A stretch of DNA of 10,872 bases from JBBQTU01 sp038213005 (lineage in GTDB: Bacteria; Planctomycetota; Phycisphaerae; Tepidisphaerales; Tepidisphaeraceae). The notes under the pieces were generated by a model, which saw only the letters and a program-made list of their open reading frames with translations, ran no database searches and was not told where the DNA came from. Positions 5,331 through 10,872 of the stretch are shown piece after piece (positions within the stretch are counted from its first letter, which is position 1; every line of letters starts with the position of its first letter). A program made the translations under genes and the position numbers. The stretch lies in the NCBI GenBank assembly GCA_038213005.1, contig JBBQTU010000148.1, positions 1 to 10,872 of the forward strand, in the 5' to 3' direction.

Positions 5331-5744
5331 CTACAGGTGGAGGTCTCCTGCCGCTTCGGGCTGGTACAGAATCCGCTCGACCTTGATCTTGCGGACTCCG
5401 CCGGGGGTTTTGACCTCCACGACATCGCGGGCCTTGGTTCCCAGCAGGGCCGTTGCCAGCGGGGCCAGGATCGACAACCGGCCTTCATTGATATCGGCCT
5501 CCTGTGGATAAACCAGCGTGTAGGTCTCCCGCTCGTCGCTCCTGATGTCGCGGACGCGCACCTTGGAGTTCATGGTGACGACCTTCTTCGGCACATCCGC
5601 AGAGGCGACAATCTCGCCTCGGCTCAATTCCTGTCCCAGGCTGACGACCAGCGGACCGTCGCTGATGCCGCCTTTGCGGGAATGGACCAAGCCGTTGAGG
5701 CGATCGAAATCTGCTTCGGTGATGACAACACTCTTGCCGTTCAT
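5331..5744 (-). CDS. rnk: Rnk-type regulator, GreA/GreB C-terminal domain family
   Basis: At 137 residues it matches the length of Rnk (136 in E. coli). Residues 4-45 form the short N-terminal part ('SVVITEADFDRLNGLV'). Residues 52-131 form the FKBP-like GreA/GreB C-terminal domain, with the hallmark strings 'VVTMNSKVRVRD', 'LSILAPLATALLG' and 'ILYQPEAAGD'. Known Rnk binds RNA polymerase near the secondary channel and competes with GreA and DksA. It lacks the long coiled coil needed for transcript cleavage, and the same holds here. The name 'nucleoside diphosphate kinase regulator' is historical. ATG 5744 is chosen over upstream in-frame starts because Rnk proteins begin there and AAAGGA (5753-5758) lies eight bases upstream. 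It sits second in the minus-strand operon, between two HPF-like genes. Confidence 0.9.
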   Translation of the reverse strand: MNGKSVVITEADFDRLNGLVHSRKGGISDGPLVVSLGQELSRGEIVASADVPKKVVTMNSKVRVRDIRSDERETYTLVYPQEADINEGRLSILAPLATALLGTKARDVVEVKTPGGVRKIKVERILYQPEAAGDLHL

Positions 5745-5780
5745 GGTACTGGTCCTTTCAGTTTCACAGGTGGTGGTTCC

Positions 5781-5797
5781 CCAGCCGCACCGGCTGG
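5781..5797. other. Short perfect hairpin upstream of rnk
   Basis: CCAGCCG-CAC-CGGCTGG is a perfect 7-bp stem in the hpf-rnk intercistronic gap, about 36 bases before the rnk start. It may protect or pause the transcript; no function is shown. Confidence 0.45.
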
Positions 5798-5821
5798 TAA
5801 ATTGAGCGGCGCTATAGCAAC

Positions 5822-5856
5822 TCGCTCGCTTCGCATGCAACATGCGAAGTGAGCGA
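5822..5856. other. Long stem-loop between hpf and rnk
   Basis: A 16-bp stem (5822-5837 TCGCTCGCTTCGCATG with 5841-5856) has one non-Watson-Crick pair and a 3-base loop. It lies in the 157-bp gap after the hpf stop, with no T-run behind it on the minus strand. It could be a leaky terminator, a stability hairpin that sets relative hpf/rnk expression, or a repeat. A weak -35/-10 pair (TTGCAT, 18 bp, TATAGC) overlaps it on the minus strand. Confidence 0.5.
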
Positions 5857-5901
5857 TCGCCGTAAAACTCACTGTTGAAAAGGGAAGCTCGACGCTCTAA
5901 A

Positions 5902-6255
5902 TCAGGCCGCCAACGACTGCAGGCTGCGGTTTGCGTACTCCCGCCGAAGCGTTCGCCGCCGCTTAAGCTGCCGCCAGAGGGCGTGCTTGGCCCGTGCGGC
6001 CGCCTGGTTCACGGCGACGTACAGGTCGCGGTCAACCGCCTCAACAACGACGTTGCTGCGCAGGTGACGCAGCCGAACCGTGATCCGGCAGCACTTGTCG
6101 ACCCCGCCGCGATTGCCGTTGATGTCCGACAGACGCACGAACACCGCGTCGATCCGGTCGGAGGCTGTGCCAAGCGAAAGCTTGATTCGGCCCTCAACAT
6201 GTTGCACAATCGCGTCGGTCAACTCGAAACTCAGTCCATAAACTGTCATCCGCAT
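5902..6255 (-). CDS. hpf: Short ribosome hibernation promoting factor (HPF/RaiA family)
   Basis: The protein has 117 residues. The S30EA/HPF fold is visible as strand 'MTVYGLSFEL', helix 'TDAIVQHVEGRIKLSL', strand 'RIDAVFVRLSDING', strand 'KCCRITVRLRHL', strand 'SNVVVEAVDRDLYVAV' and a long final helix 'NQAAARAKHALWRQLKRR'. The helix runs into a basic tail (98-106). The protein lacks the C-terminal dimerisation domain of long HPF, so it is a short HPF or RaiA type. These bind the 30S decoding site and shut down or preserve ribosomes in stasis. ATG 6255 has AAAGGAG (6261-6267) five bases upstream, and a TATAAT promoter precedes it. It is the first gene of the operon with rnk and the HPF fusion, divergent from nhaR. 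Confidence 0.85.
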   Translation of the reverse strand: MRMTVYGLSFELTDAIVQHVEGRIKLSLGTASDRIDAVFVRLSDINGNRGGVDKCCRITVRLRHLRSNVVVEAVDRDLYVAVNQAAARAKHALWRQLKRRRTLRREYANRSLQSLAA

Positions 6256-6280
6256 GGCGTCTCCTTTCTTGTGTTGCTGG

Positions 6281-6309
6281 ATTATAGGGTTCGTACATTG
6301 GTTCGATAA
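6281..6309 (-). promoter_or_regulatory. Promoter of the hpf-rnk operon
   Basis: Read on the minus strand, TTATCG (6309-6304), a 17-bp spacer and a perfect TATAAT (6286-6281) lie about 25 bases before the hpf start. The direct repeat GGTTCG (6288-6293 and 6300-6305, 12 bp apart on the plus strand) falls in its spacer and -35. It is a candidate operator, possibly for the divergently encoded NhaR. Confidence 0.6.
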
Positions 6310-6343
6310 GCACGATGTTTCTACCTGTCCTATTGGAATAACC

Positions 6344-6349
6344 TATACT
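6344..6349 (+). promoter_or_regulatory. Probable -10 box of nhaR
   Basis: TATACT matches the -10 consensus at 5 of 6 positions. No good -35 is found at 16-18 bp, as expected for an activator-dependent or autoregulated LysR promoter. The short palindrome TATT-GG-AATA (6331-6340) sits where a -35 or regulator site would be. The transcript would begin about 6356, only a few bases before the first ATG (6361). Confidence 0.5.
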
Positions 6350-6369
6350 AAAATACGGCGATGAAATGT

Positions 6370-7266
6370 ATGAACTACAACCATCTGCACTACTTTTGGA
6401 TGGTCGCCCGTGAGGGCAGCGTGGTGCGCGCCAGCGAGGAACTTATGGTCTCGCAGCCGACGATCAGCGCCCAACTCAAGGATCTGGAGGCATCGCTGGG
6501 CAGGCGCCTCTTCGATCGCGTTGGACGGGGCCTGGTACTGACTGACGCAGGCCGTGTTGCCTTCAACTACGCCAACGAAATGTTCTCACTCGGCCAGGAA
6601 ATGGTCGATGCGCTGGAGCATCAGTCCCGCAGCCGTCCCCTGCGCCTGGCCGTGGGCATCGTCAATGTAATCCCCAAGCCCGTGGCGCATCGCCTGCTGG
6701 AGCCGGCGATGCGGCTGCCCCAGGCGGTGCGCCTGACCTGCCGCGAGGACAAGGCCGACCGATTGCTTGCTGACCTGGCAGTGCGGCGGCTGGACCTGGT
6801 GCTGAGTGATAGCCCTATCGGGACTACGATGGGCTTCCAGGGATTCAATCATCTGCTGGGTGAGTGCGGCGTGTCCTTCTTTGCCACCCCGGAGATCGCC
6901 GAAAAATACCGCAAGGGATTCCCCAAGTCGCTGGACGGCGCGCCGATGCTCCTGCCTACCGACCACACCGCCGTTCGCCGCTCGCTCGATGTCTGGTTTG
7001 ATTCCCAGCGTATCCACCCGGCCCTGGTCGCCGACTTCGATGACAGCGCCTTGATGTTCTCCTTTGGCCAGACCGGAGAGGGCATCTTCCCCGCCCCTTC
7101 GGTCATCGACAGCCACCTGCGCCGCATGGTCGGCGTGCGACTGGTCGGCAAAACTGAACGGGTCAAAGAGCGGTTCTACGCGATCTCGGCCGAGGAGAAT
7201 CCGAAGCATCCGGCCGTCATTGCCATCCGCGATGCGGCACGCCAGGAGATTTTCCGGGAGAAGTGA
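6370..7266 (+). CDS. nhaR: NhaR-type LysR-family transcriptional regulator
   Basis: The protein has 298 residues, against 301 in E. coli NhaR. It opens 'MNYNHLHYFWMVAREGSVVRA', nearly the NhaR N-terminus. The winged helix-turn-helix spans 1-60 ('ASEELMVSQPTISAQLKDLE'), followed by 'RRLFDRVGRGLVLTDAG'. The effector domain (about 87-290) keeps NhaR-like strings 'LDLVLSDSPIGT', 'GECGVSFF' and 'LVADFDDSALMFSFGQ'. NhaR activates Na+/H+ antiporter genes in response to sodium. Here the neighbour is a CPA1 antiporter starting two bases after its stop, so one operon is likely. ATG 6370 is chosen because family members start with MNYNH; ATG 6361 adds three residues. It is transcribed away from the hpf operon and may control both. 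Confidence 0.9.
   Translation: MNYNHLHYFWMVAREGSVVRASEELMVSQPTISAQLKDLEASLGRRLFDRVGRGLVLTDAGRVAFNYANEMFSLGQEMVDALEHQSRSRPLRLAVGIVNVIPKPVAHRLLEPAMRLPQAVRLTCREDKADRLLADLAVRRLDLVLSDSPIGTTMGFQGFNHLLGECGVSFFATPEIAEKYRKGFPKSLDGAPMLLPTDHTAVRRSLDVWFDSQRIHPALVADFDDSALMFSFGQTGEGIFPAPSVIDSHLRRMVGVRLVGKTERVKERFYAISAEENPKHPAVIAIRDAARQEIFREK
7256..7260 (+). promoter_or_regulatory. Ribosome binding site that decides the antiporter start
   Basis: GGGAG ends eight bases before GTG 7269, inside the last codons of nhaR. The GTG at 7263 would be only two bases away, and ATG 7296 has no comparable site. Confidence 0.55.
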
Positions 7267-7268
7267 AC

Positions 7269-8774
7269 GTGATCTCAGCGGCAACGGAATTGGCTATGTC
7301 AGAACCTTATACCAGTGCCGTGGTGCTGGTGGCGCTCGGGGCGCTCGCGGTGGTCAGCGTCATGTTGAGCCGCGTCGTGGACCGTATTGGCGTCCCGGTC
7401 CTGCTGCTGTTTCTGGGGCTGGGAATGTTGGGTGGGTCAGAGGGCATCGGGCGATTCCCCTTCGAGAATTATGCGGTGGCGGTTCGACTGGGGACCATCG
7501 CGCTGGTGCTCATCCTGTTTGACGGCGGGTTCAACACCGCCACCGCCGCGGTGCGCCAGGTTCTCTGGCCGGCAATGATCCTGGCAACGTTCGGCGTGGC
7601 CGCCACCGCTGCTCTGGTCGCGCTTTTTTCGCATTTTCTGGGCCTTGGGTGGACCGAAGCCATGCTGCTGGGTGCCGTGGTGTCATCCACCGATGCGGCG
7701 GCGGTCTTCGCCGTCCTGCGCGGCGGCAGGCTCAATCTCAAGCCCCGCGTGGGCCGAACTGTGGAGGTCGAAAGCTGCATCAACGATCCGATGGCGGTGA
7801 TCCTCACCACGGTCGTCATCGAAGCCGTGATGACCCGGCACGCGCCGGGCTTGCGGGCGGTCCTGGACGTGGCGGTGCAACTGGCCGTGGGCGCTGGCAT
7901 GGGCCTGGCCTGCGGTTGGACGGGGCGGGCGCTGTTGGCGCGGGCATCATTGCGAACCGCCGGACTCTACCCGGTGTTAACGCTGGCCCTGGCTTTTTTC
8001 TCGTTTGGCGCTGCAACCCTGGCCCAGGGCAGCGGCTTTTTGTCGGTGTTCGTCACAGGCGTTGTGCTGGGCAACTCGCCCCTGCCCAACAAGAGCGCGC
8101 TGTCACGCGTGCATGAAGGCCTGGCCTGGATGAGCCAGGTAGGTATGTTCCTGATGATGGGATTGCTGGTCTTTCCCTCCCGCCTGGCCGACGTGGCTTT
8201 GACCGGGCTGGCCGTGGGCTTGTTTCTGACCTTCGTGGCGCGCCCGCTGGCGGTGTTGCCCTGCCTGCTGCCATTCCGTTACCCGCTTAACGAGATTGGC
8301 TACATTGGCTGGGTCGGGCTTCGCGGCTCGGTCCCGATCATCCTGGCGACGCTTCCCGTGCTGGCGCATGTCCCCGGCGCCGAACGCATCTTCGACACCG
8401 TGTTCTTCATCGTCGTTCTCAGCAGCATCATTCCCGGTGCGACCTTGAGATACGTGACGCGCTGGGCAGGCTTGAGCGTTCGTGAGCGCCCGATCCCCGA
8501 AGCGGCCCTGGAGATCAACTCGCCGCATCCTCTAGACGGCGAACTGGTCCCCTTTCTGATCGAGCCGCCGGTGGCCGTCTGCGGGGCGGTTCTGCGGGAG
8601 ATAGAGCTACCGCCCGGCGCTGCCGTCGTGCTGGTGGCAAGGGGCAAGTCCGTGATCGCAGCGCGGGGAGACACGAGACTTGAAAGCGGTGACCACGCCT
8701 ATGTCTTCTTCCCGCCGGGACAGCGCCCGCTGATCGAACTACTGTTCGGCCGCTCCGAATCGGAAAACGAGTAG
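7269..8774 (+). CDS. nhaP2: CPA1 cation/proton antiporter, NhaP2 (CvrA)-like, with C-terminal RCK-type domain
   Basis: The protein has 501 residues. About 12 hydrophobic segments fill residues 15-400. CPA1 landmarks are present: 'LILFDGGF' (about 81-88), 'SSTDAAAVFAVL' (139-150), the ion-binding Asn-Asp in 'ESCINDPMAV' (N171-D172 or nearby) and 'GLRGSVPIILATLP' (350-363). The last ~85 residues ('PPVAVCGAVLREIELP', 'VVLVARGKSVIAARGDTRLESGDHAYVFFPP') form a TrkA-C/RCK_C-type cytosolic domain. This fits the NhaP2/CvrA group, which exchanges K+ (or Na+) for H+ at the inner membrane; the ion here is not proven. GTG 7269 is chosen for its Shine-Dalgarno sequence; GTG 7263 and ATG 7296 are alternatives. 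Close coupling to nhaR suggests regulation by it. Confidence 0.88.
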   Translation: MISAATELAMSEPYTSAVVLVALGALAVVSVMLSRVVDRIGVPVLLLFLGLGMLGGSEGIGRFPFENYAVAVRLGTIALVLILFDGGFNTATAAVRQVLWPAMILATFGVAATAALVALFSHFLGLGWTEAMLLGAVVSSTDAAAVFAVLRGGRLNLKPRVGRTVEVESCINDPMAVILTTVVIEAVMTRHAPGLRAVLDVAVQLAVGAGMGLACGWTGRALLARASLRTAGLYPVLTLALAFFSFGAATLAQGSGFLSVFVTGVVLGNSPLPNKSALSRVHEGLAWMSQVGMFLMMGLLVFPSRLADVALTGLAVGLFLTFVARPLAVLPCLLPFRYPLNEIGYIGWVGLRGSVPIILATLPVLAHVPGAERIFDTVFFIVVLSSIIPGATLRYVTRWAGLSVRERPIPEAALEINSPHPLDGELVPFLIEPPVAVCGAVLREIELPPGAAVVLVARGKSVIAARGDTRLESGDHAYVFFPPGQRPLIELLFGRSESENE

Positions 8775-8826
8775 ACGCGGGACGGGGCGAGGTAGTTCAG
8801 GCTGAGCGTATGGCGTGATGTCCGCT

Positions 8827-8832
8827 TATATT
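8827..8832 (+). promoter_or_regulatory. Candidate -10 box for the HicB-like gene
   Basis: TATATT lies 24 bases before the ATG at 8856, in a 81-bp gap. No clear -35 is seen at the right distance, so this is weak. Confidence 0.3.
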
Positions 8833-8855
8833 GGTCCATGATGGCGAGGTGAAAT

Positions 8856-9272
8856 ATGGCTACTACCGCGACGTCGAGAAAATCACTGAGGGTTAGTAGT
8901 ATTCCGACGGCTCAGCAGGTTGCCGAAGCCCGAAAGCTGGCCAGGGAATACAAGTACACCGTCTGGCCAGAGGATGGCGAGTGCTGGTCGCGATGTGTGG
9001 AGTTACCCCACTGCCTGGGCGACGGCAAAGACGTTGAATCGGCTATTGAGGCGGCAAGGGAAACGGTTGTAGCCGGACTAGCTGCCGATCTGGCCGCCGG
9101 GATGCCCGCCCCGCATCCCGCCCGCGAGGGCGTCAGGTCAGAACAAGTTAACGTTCGCCTGTCGGCCGATGAGCGGGCTACCATTGAGGCAAATGCACAA
9201 CGGGCGGGGTTCAAGGGCATGGCCGACTACATCCGTATCATGGCGTTAGGTAGCGTCCACATCGCGAGGTGA
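8856..9272 (+). CDS. Orphan HicB-like antitoxin-type protein with C-terminal ribbon-helix-helix
   Basis: The protein has 138 residues. Residues 33-88 resemble the HicB partial RNase-H-like fold: 'YTVWPEDGECWSRCVELPHCLGDG' followed by helix 'DVESAIEAARETVVAGLAADL'. Residues 96-131 ('EQVNVRLSADERATIEANAQ', then 'GFKGMADYIRIMALG') look like a ribbon-helix-helix or MobC-like DNA-binding module. HicB normally neutralises the small mRNA-cleaving toxin HicA encoded next to it. No HicA-like frame exists within 80 bases upstream or 800 downstream, so it is an orphan, a solitary regulator, or the remainder of a lost pair. The start has GAGGTGA (8846-8852) close upstream. It borders a stretch of gene remnants. 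Confidence 0.65.
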   Translation: MATTATSRKSLRVSSIPTAQQVAEARKLAREYKYTVWPEDGECWSRCVELPHCLGDGKDVESAIEAARETVVAGLAADLAAGMPAPHPAREGVRSEQVNVRLSADERATIEANAQRAGFKGMADYIRIMALGSVHIAR

Positions 9273-9470
9273 ACCTTTTGCCATCGGCTGCGCTTTGGAG
9301 TGCGCTTCAAAGGGGAGGTAGCCAGGTGGCTGTCTATAACTAGCTGGAACTGGAAAACGGACGCGGCTCATATTGCCGTCCTGCAATCCGCCGCGCAGAT
9401 ATTTTCACCCGCGCGGCGTGATGTTAGCGCGAACGCGCGTAGGCCGTCCGTAAATAGTGATGACCGGACG
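9273..9470. other. Gene-free stretch, no recognised content
   Basis: Open frames here carry no family pattern. Minor inverted repeats are AGCCA-GG-TGGCT (9320-9331) and CCGCGC/GCGCGG (9391-9396 with 9411-9416). It leads into identifiable gene remains, so it is probably decayed sequence. Confidence 0.4.
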
Positions 9471-9680
9471 TCACAGCATCGGCGGCACGCTGTCGCTGCG
9501 TTCGCCAGCCTTGTTGATGGCGATCACGCGGAACTCCCGTTCCCTGAAGCGGGCCTCGCCGTTGGGGGCGATCCCCGAATCCATGGCGGTGGCCAGGTCC
9601 GATCAGTCGTCCGTCGCTCGCTGCGCCTTGTACGCCACCACCTACCCGTCCTCGCGAGCGTCGATGGGCTCCTTCAAGCT
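9471..9680 (-). pseudogene. Decayed fibronectin type III domain fragment
   Basis: On the minus strand a single frame ending at the TGA at 9473-9471 reads as the C-terminal half of a fibronectin type III domain: 'KEPIDAREDG', stop, 'VVAYKAQRATDD', stop, 'SDLATAMDSGIAPNGEARF', then 'REREFRVIAINKAGE'. The pattern 'AYKxQR ... AMDS ... EFRVIAINKAGE' matches FnIII domains of large exported proteins. In-frame stops lie at 9644-9642 (TAG) and 9605-9603 (TGA). Upstream of about 9680 the similarity ends. The piece is far too short to be functional and is probably a remnant of a once long surface protein. Confidence 0.65.
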
Positions 9681-9692
9681 AAGAAAAGCTGA

Positions 9693-9718
9693 CATCCCAC
9701 ATTGCTGCAGGTGGGATG
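9693..9718. other. Hairpin immediately upstream of the transposase remnant
   Basis: CATCCCAC (9693-9700) and GTGGGATG (9711-9718) form a perfect 8-bp stem with a 10-base loop, ending six bases before the ATG at 9724. Hairpins near the ends of IS200/RAYT-type units are recognised by the enzyme, so this may be the left end of the original unit. Confidence 0.5.
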
Positions 9719-9723
9719 CCGGC

Positions 9724-9942
9724 ATGGCGAGGCGAGCACGCAGCGTTGTCGGTGGCGGGATGGACCAGTTGATGAACCGCGGCAACTGCCGCATGAGGAT
9801 ATTCGGCAAGGCCGGCGACTACCGGATCTTCTCCATCGTCCGATCGCCCTCACGCGGCAACATACACCATAAATCAGGAGATCCGCCTTTTTCATTGGAA
9901 TCCCGGCCAAAACAATCCGGAAAGATTTTCGAAGATTGTTAA
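9724..9942 (+). pseudogene. N-terminal remnant of a REP-associated tyrosine transposase (RAYT, Y1_Tnp / IS200-like)
   Basis: The first 36 residues, 'MARRARSVVGGGMDQLMNRG' then 'NCRMRIFGKAGDYRIF', match the start of RAYT proteins, where 'hVmNRGn...r.iF.k.gDY..F' is the hallmark. After about 9831 the likeness stops; the frame continues through unrelated residues to the stop at 9940-9942. The HUH pair and the catalytic tyrosine, which lie further on in intact enzymes of roughly 150-230 residues, are absent, so it cannot be active. RAYTs act in cis or trans on REP hairpins led by GTAG or GGAG, as seen in elements B and C of this window. Confidence 0.65.
9911..9940. other. Imperfect 30-bp palindrome after the transposase remnant
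   Basis: AACAATC-CGGAAA (9911-9923) pairs with TTTTCG and GATTGTT (9926-9931, 9934-9940), with an AA bulge and a 2-base loop. It covers the stop of the remnant frame. It could be the right end of the old transposase unit or a weak terminator. Confidence 0.4.
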
Positions 9943-10035
9943 CTCCATTCCAATACGGCACTTGCCATTCCAATCTCCCCTCCAAACCACCCTATGCAAC
10001 TCCGCCCTGAAAGCATGACACGCCAGCTCCACATT

Positions 10036-10064
10036 TTGCCGCAGGCTGGGCATTCTGATATTCT
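10036..10064 (+). promoter_or_regulatory. Probable purH promoter
   Basis: TTGCCG (10036-10041), a 17-bp spacer and TATTCT (10059-10064) each match consensus at 4 of 6 positions. Transcription would start near 10071, about 20 bases before the ATG, leaving room for the ribosome binding site at 10081-10086. Confidence 0.45.
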
Positions 10065-10090
10065 CCGCGACTTCCATTTTGAAAGGCACA

Positions 10091-10872
<782 letters not shown>

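Noticed and set aside
9300..9692. Plus-strand 130-codon frame as a gene
   Set aside because: No family pattern; it overlaps the opposite-strand fibronectin fossil, whose frame is recognisable.
8775..9723. HicA toxin gene next to the HicB-like gene
   Set aside because: No frame with the HicA dsRBD-like pattern ('G..h....Gs Hh...') was found on either side.
9674..9985. Minus-strand 103-codon frame as a gene
   Set aside because: It is antisense to the RAYT remnant, and its Arg/Cys/Ser-rich translation has no pattern.

Overview
The window looks like a GC-rich bacterial chromosome segment, most plausibly from a planctomycete-type organism (Phycisphaerae-like). This assignment is an inference. 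It rests on a signal-peptide SH3-domain protein of a style common there, a decayed fibronectin-III fragment typical of large planctomycete surface proteins, many palindromic intergenic repeats, and few Shine-Dalgarno-led starts on the plus strand. There is no rRNA, tRNA or CRISPR array.

Layout. (1) 108-1211: a beta-lactamase-fold serine hydrolase on the plus strand, whose start codon lies directly against the right end of an interspersed repeat (1-105). (2) 1212-1413: the gap between convergent genes, filled by a 184-bp quasi-palindrome (element C). (3) 1414-2844, minus: a secreted protein with two bacterial SH3 domains and a coiled coil. (4) 2845-3521: a gene-free stretch holding two adjacent palindromic elements of about 210 bp (B and A). 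Each has terminal inverted repeats and 12-13-bp direct repeats at its flanks. (5) 3522-4073, plus: a small lipoprotein with a good sigma70-type promoter placed so that its mRNA should be leaderless. (6) 6255-4226, minus: a likely operon of a short ribosome hibernation factor (HPF), an Rnk/GreA-type RNA polymerase secondary-channel regulator, a second HPF-like protein fused to what looks like a beta-carbonic-anhydrase-like domain without zinc ligands, and a 60-residue coupled protein. (7) 6370-8775, plus and divergent from hpf: an NhaR-type LysR regulator followed with 2-bp spacing by a CPA1 cation/proton antiporter with a C-terminal RCK-type domain. (8) 8856-9272: an orphan HicB-like/ribbon-helix-helix protein. 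(9) 9273-10090: a stretch of gene remains, with a fibronectin-III fossil on the minus strand and the first ~36 residues of a REP-associated tyrosine transposase (RAYT) on the plus strand. (10) 10091 to the window end: the 5' half of purH.

Two themes stand out. First, a stasis and ion-homeostasis cluster: ribosome hibernation, RNA polymerase modulation, and a divergently transcribed NhaR with its antiporter. The unusual HPF/carbonic-anhydrase-like fusion is the best candidate for something undescribed. Second, repeats: elements B and C have inverted pairs of hairpins preceded by GGAG or GTAG, the classic REP/BIME layout, and a broken RAYT, the enzyme class that acts on REPs, lies in the same window. 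Paired stem changes between the arms of element B suggest selection for the fold.
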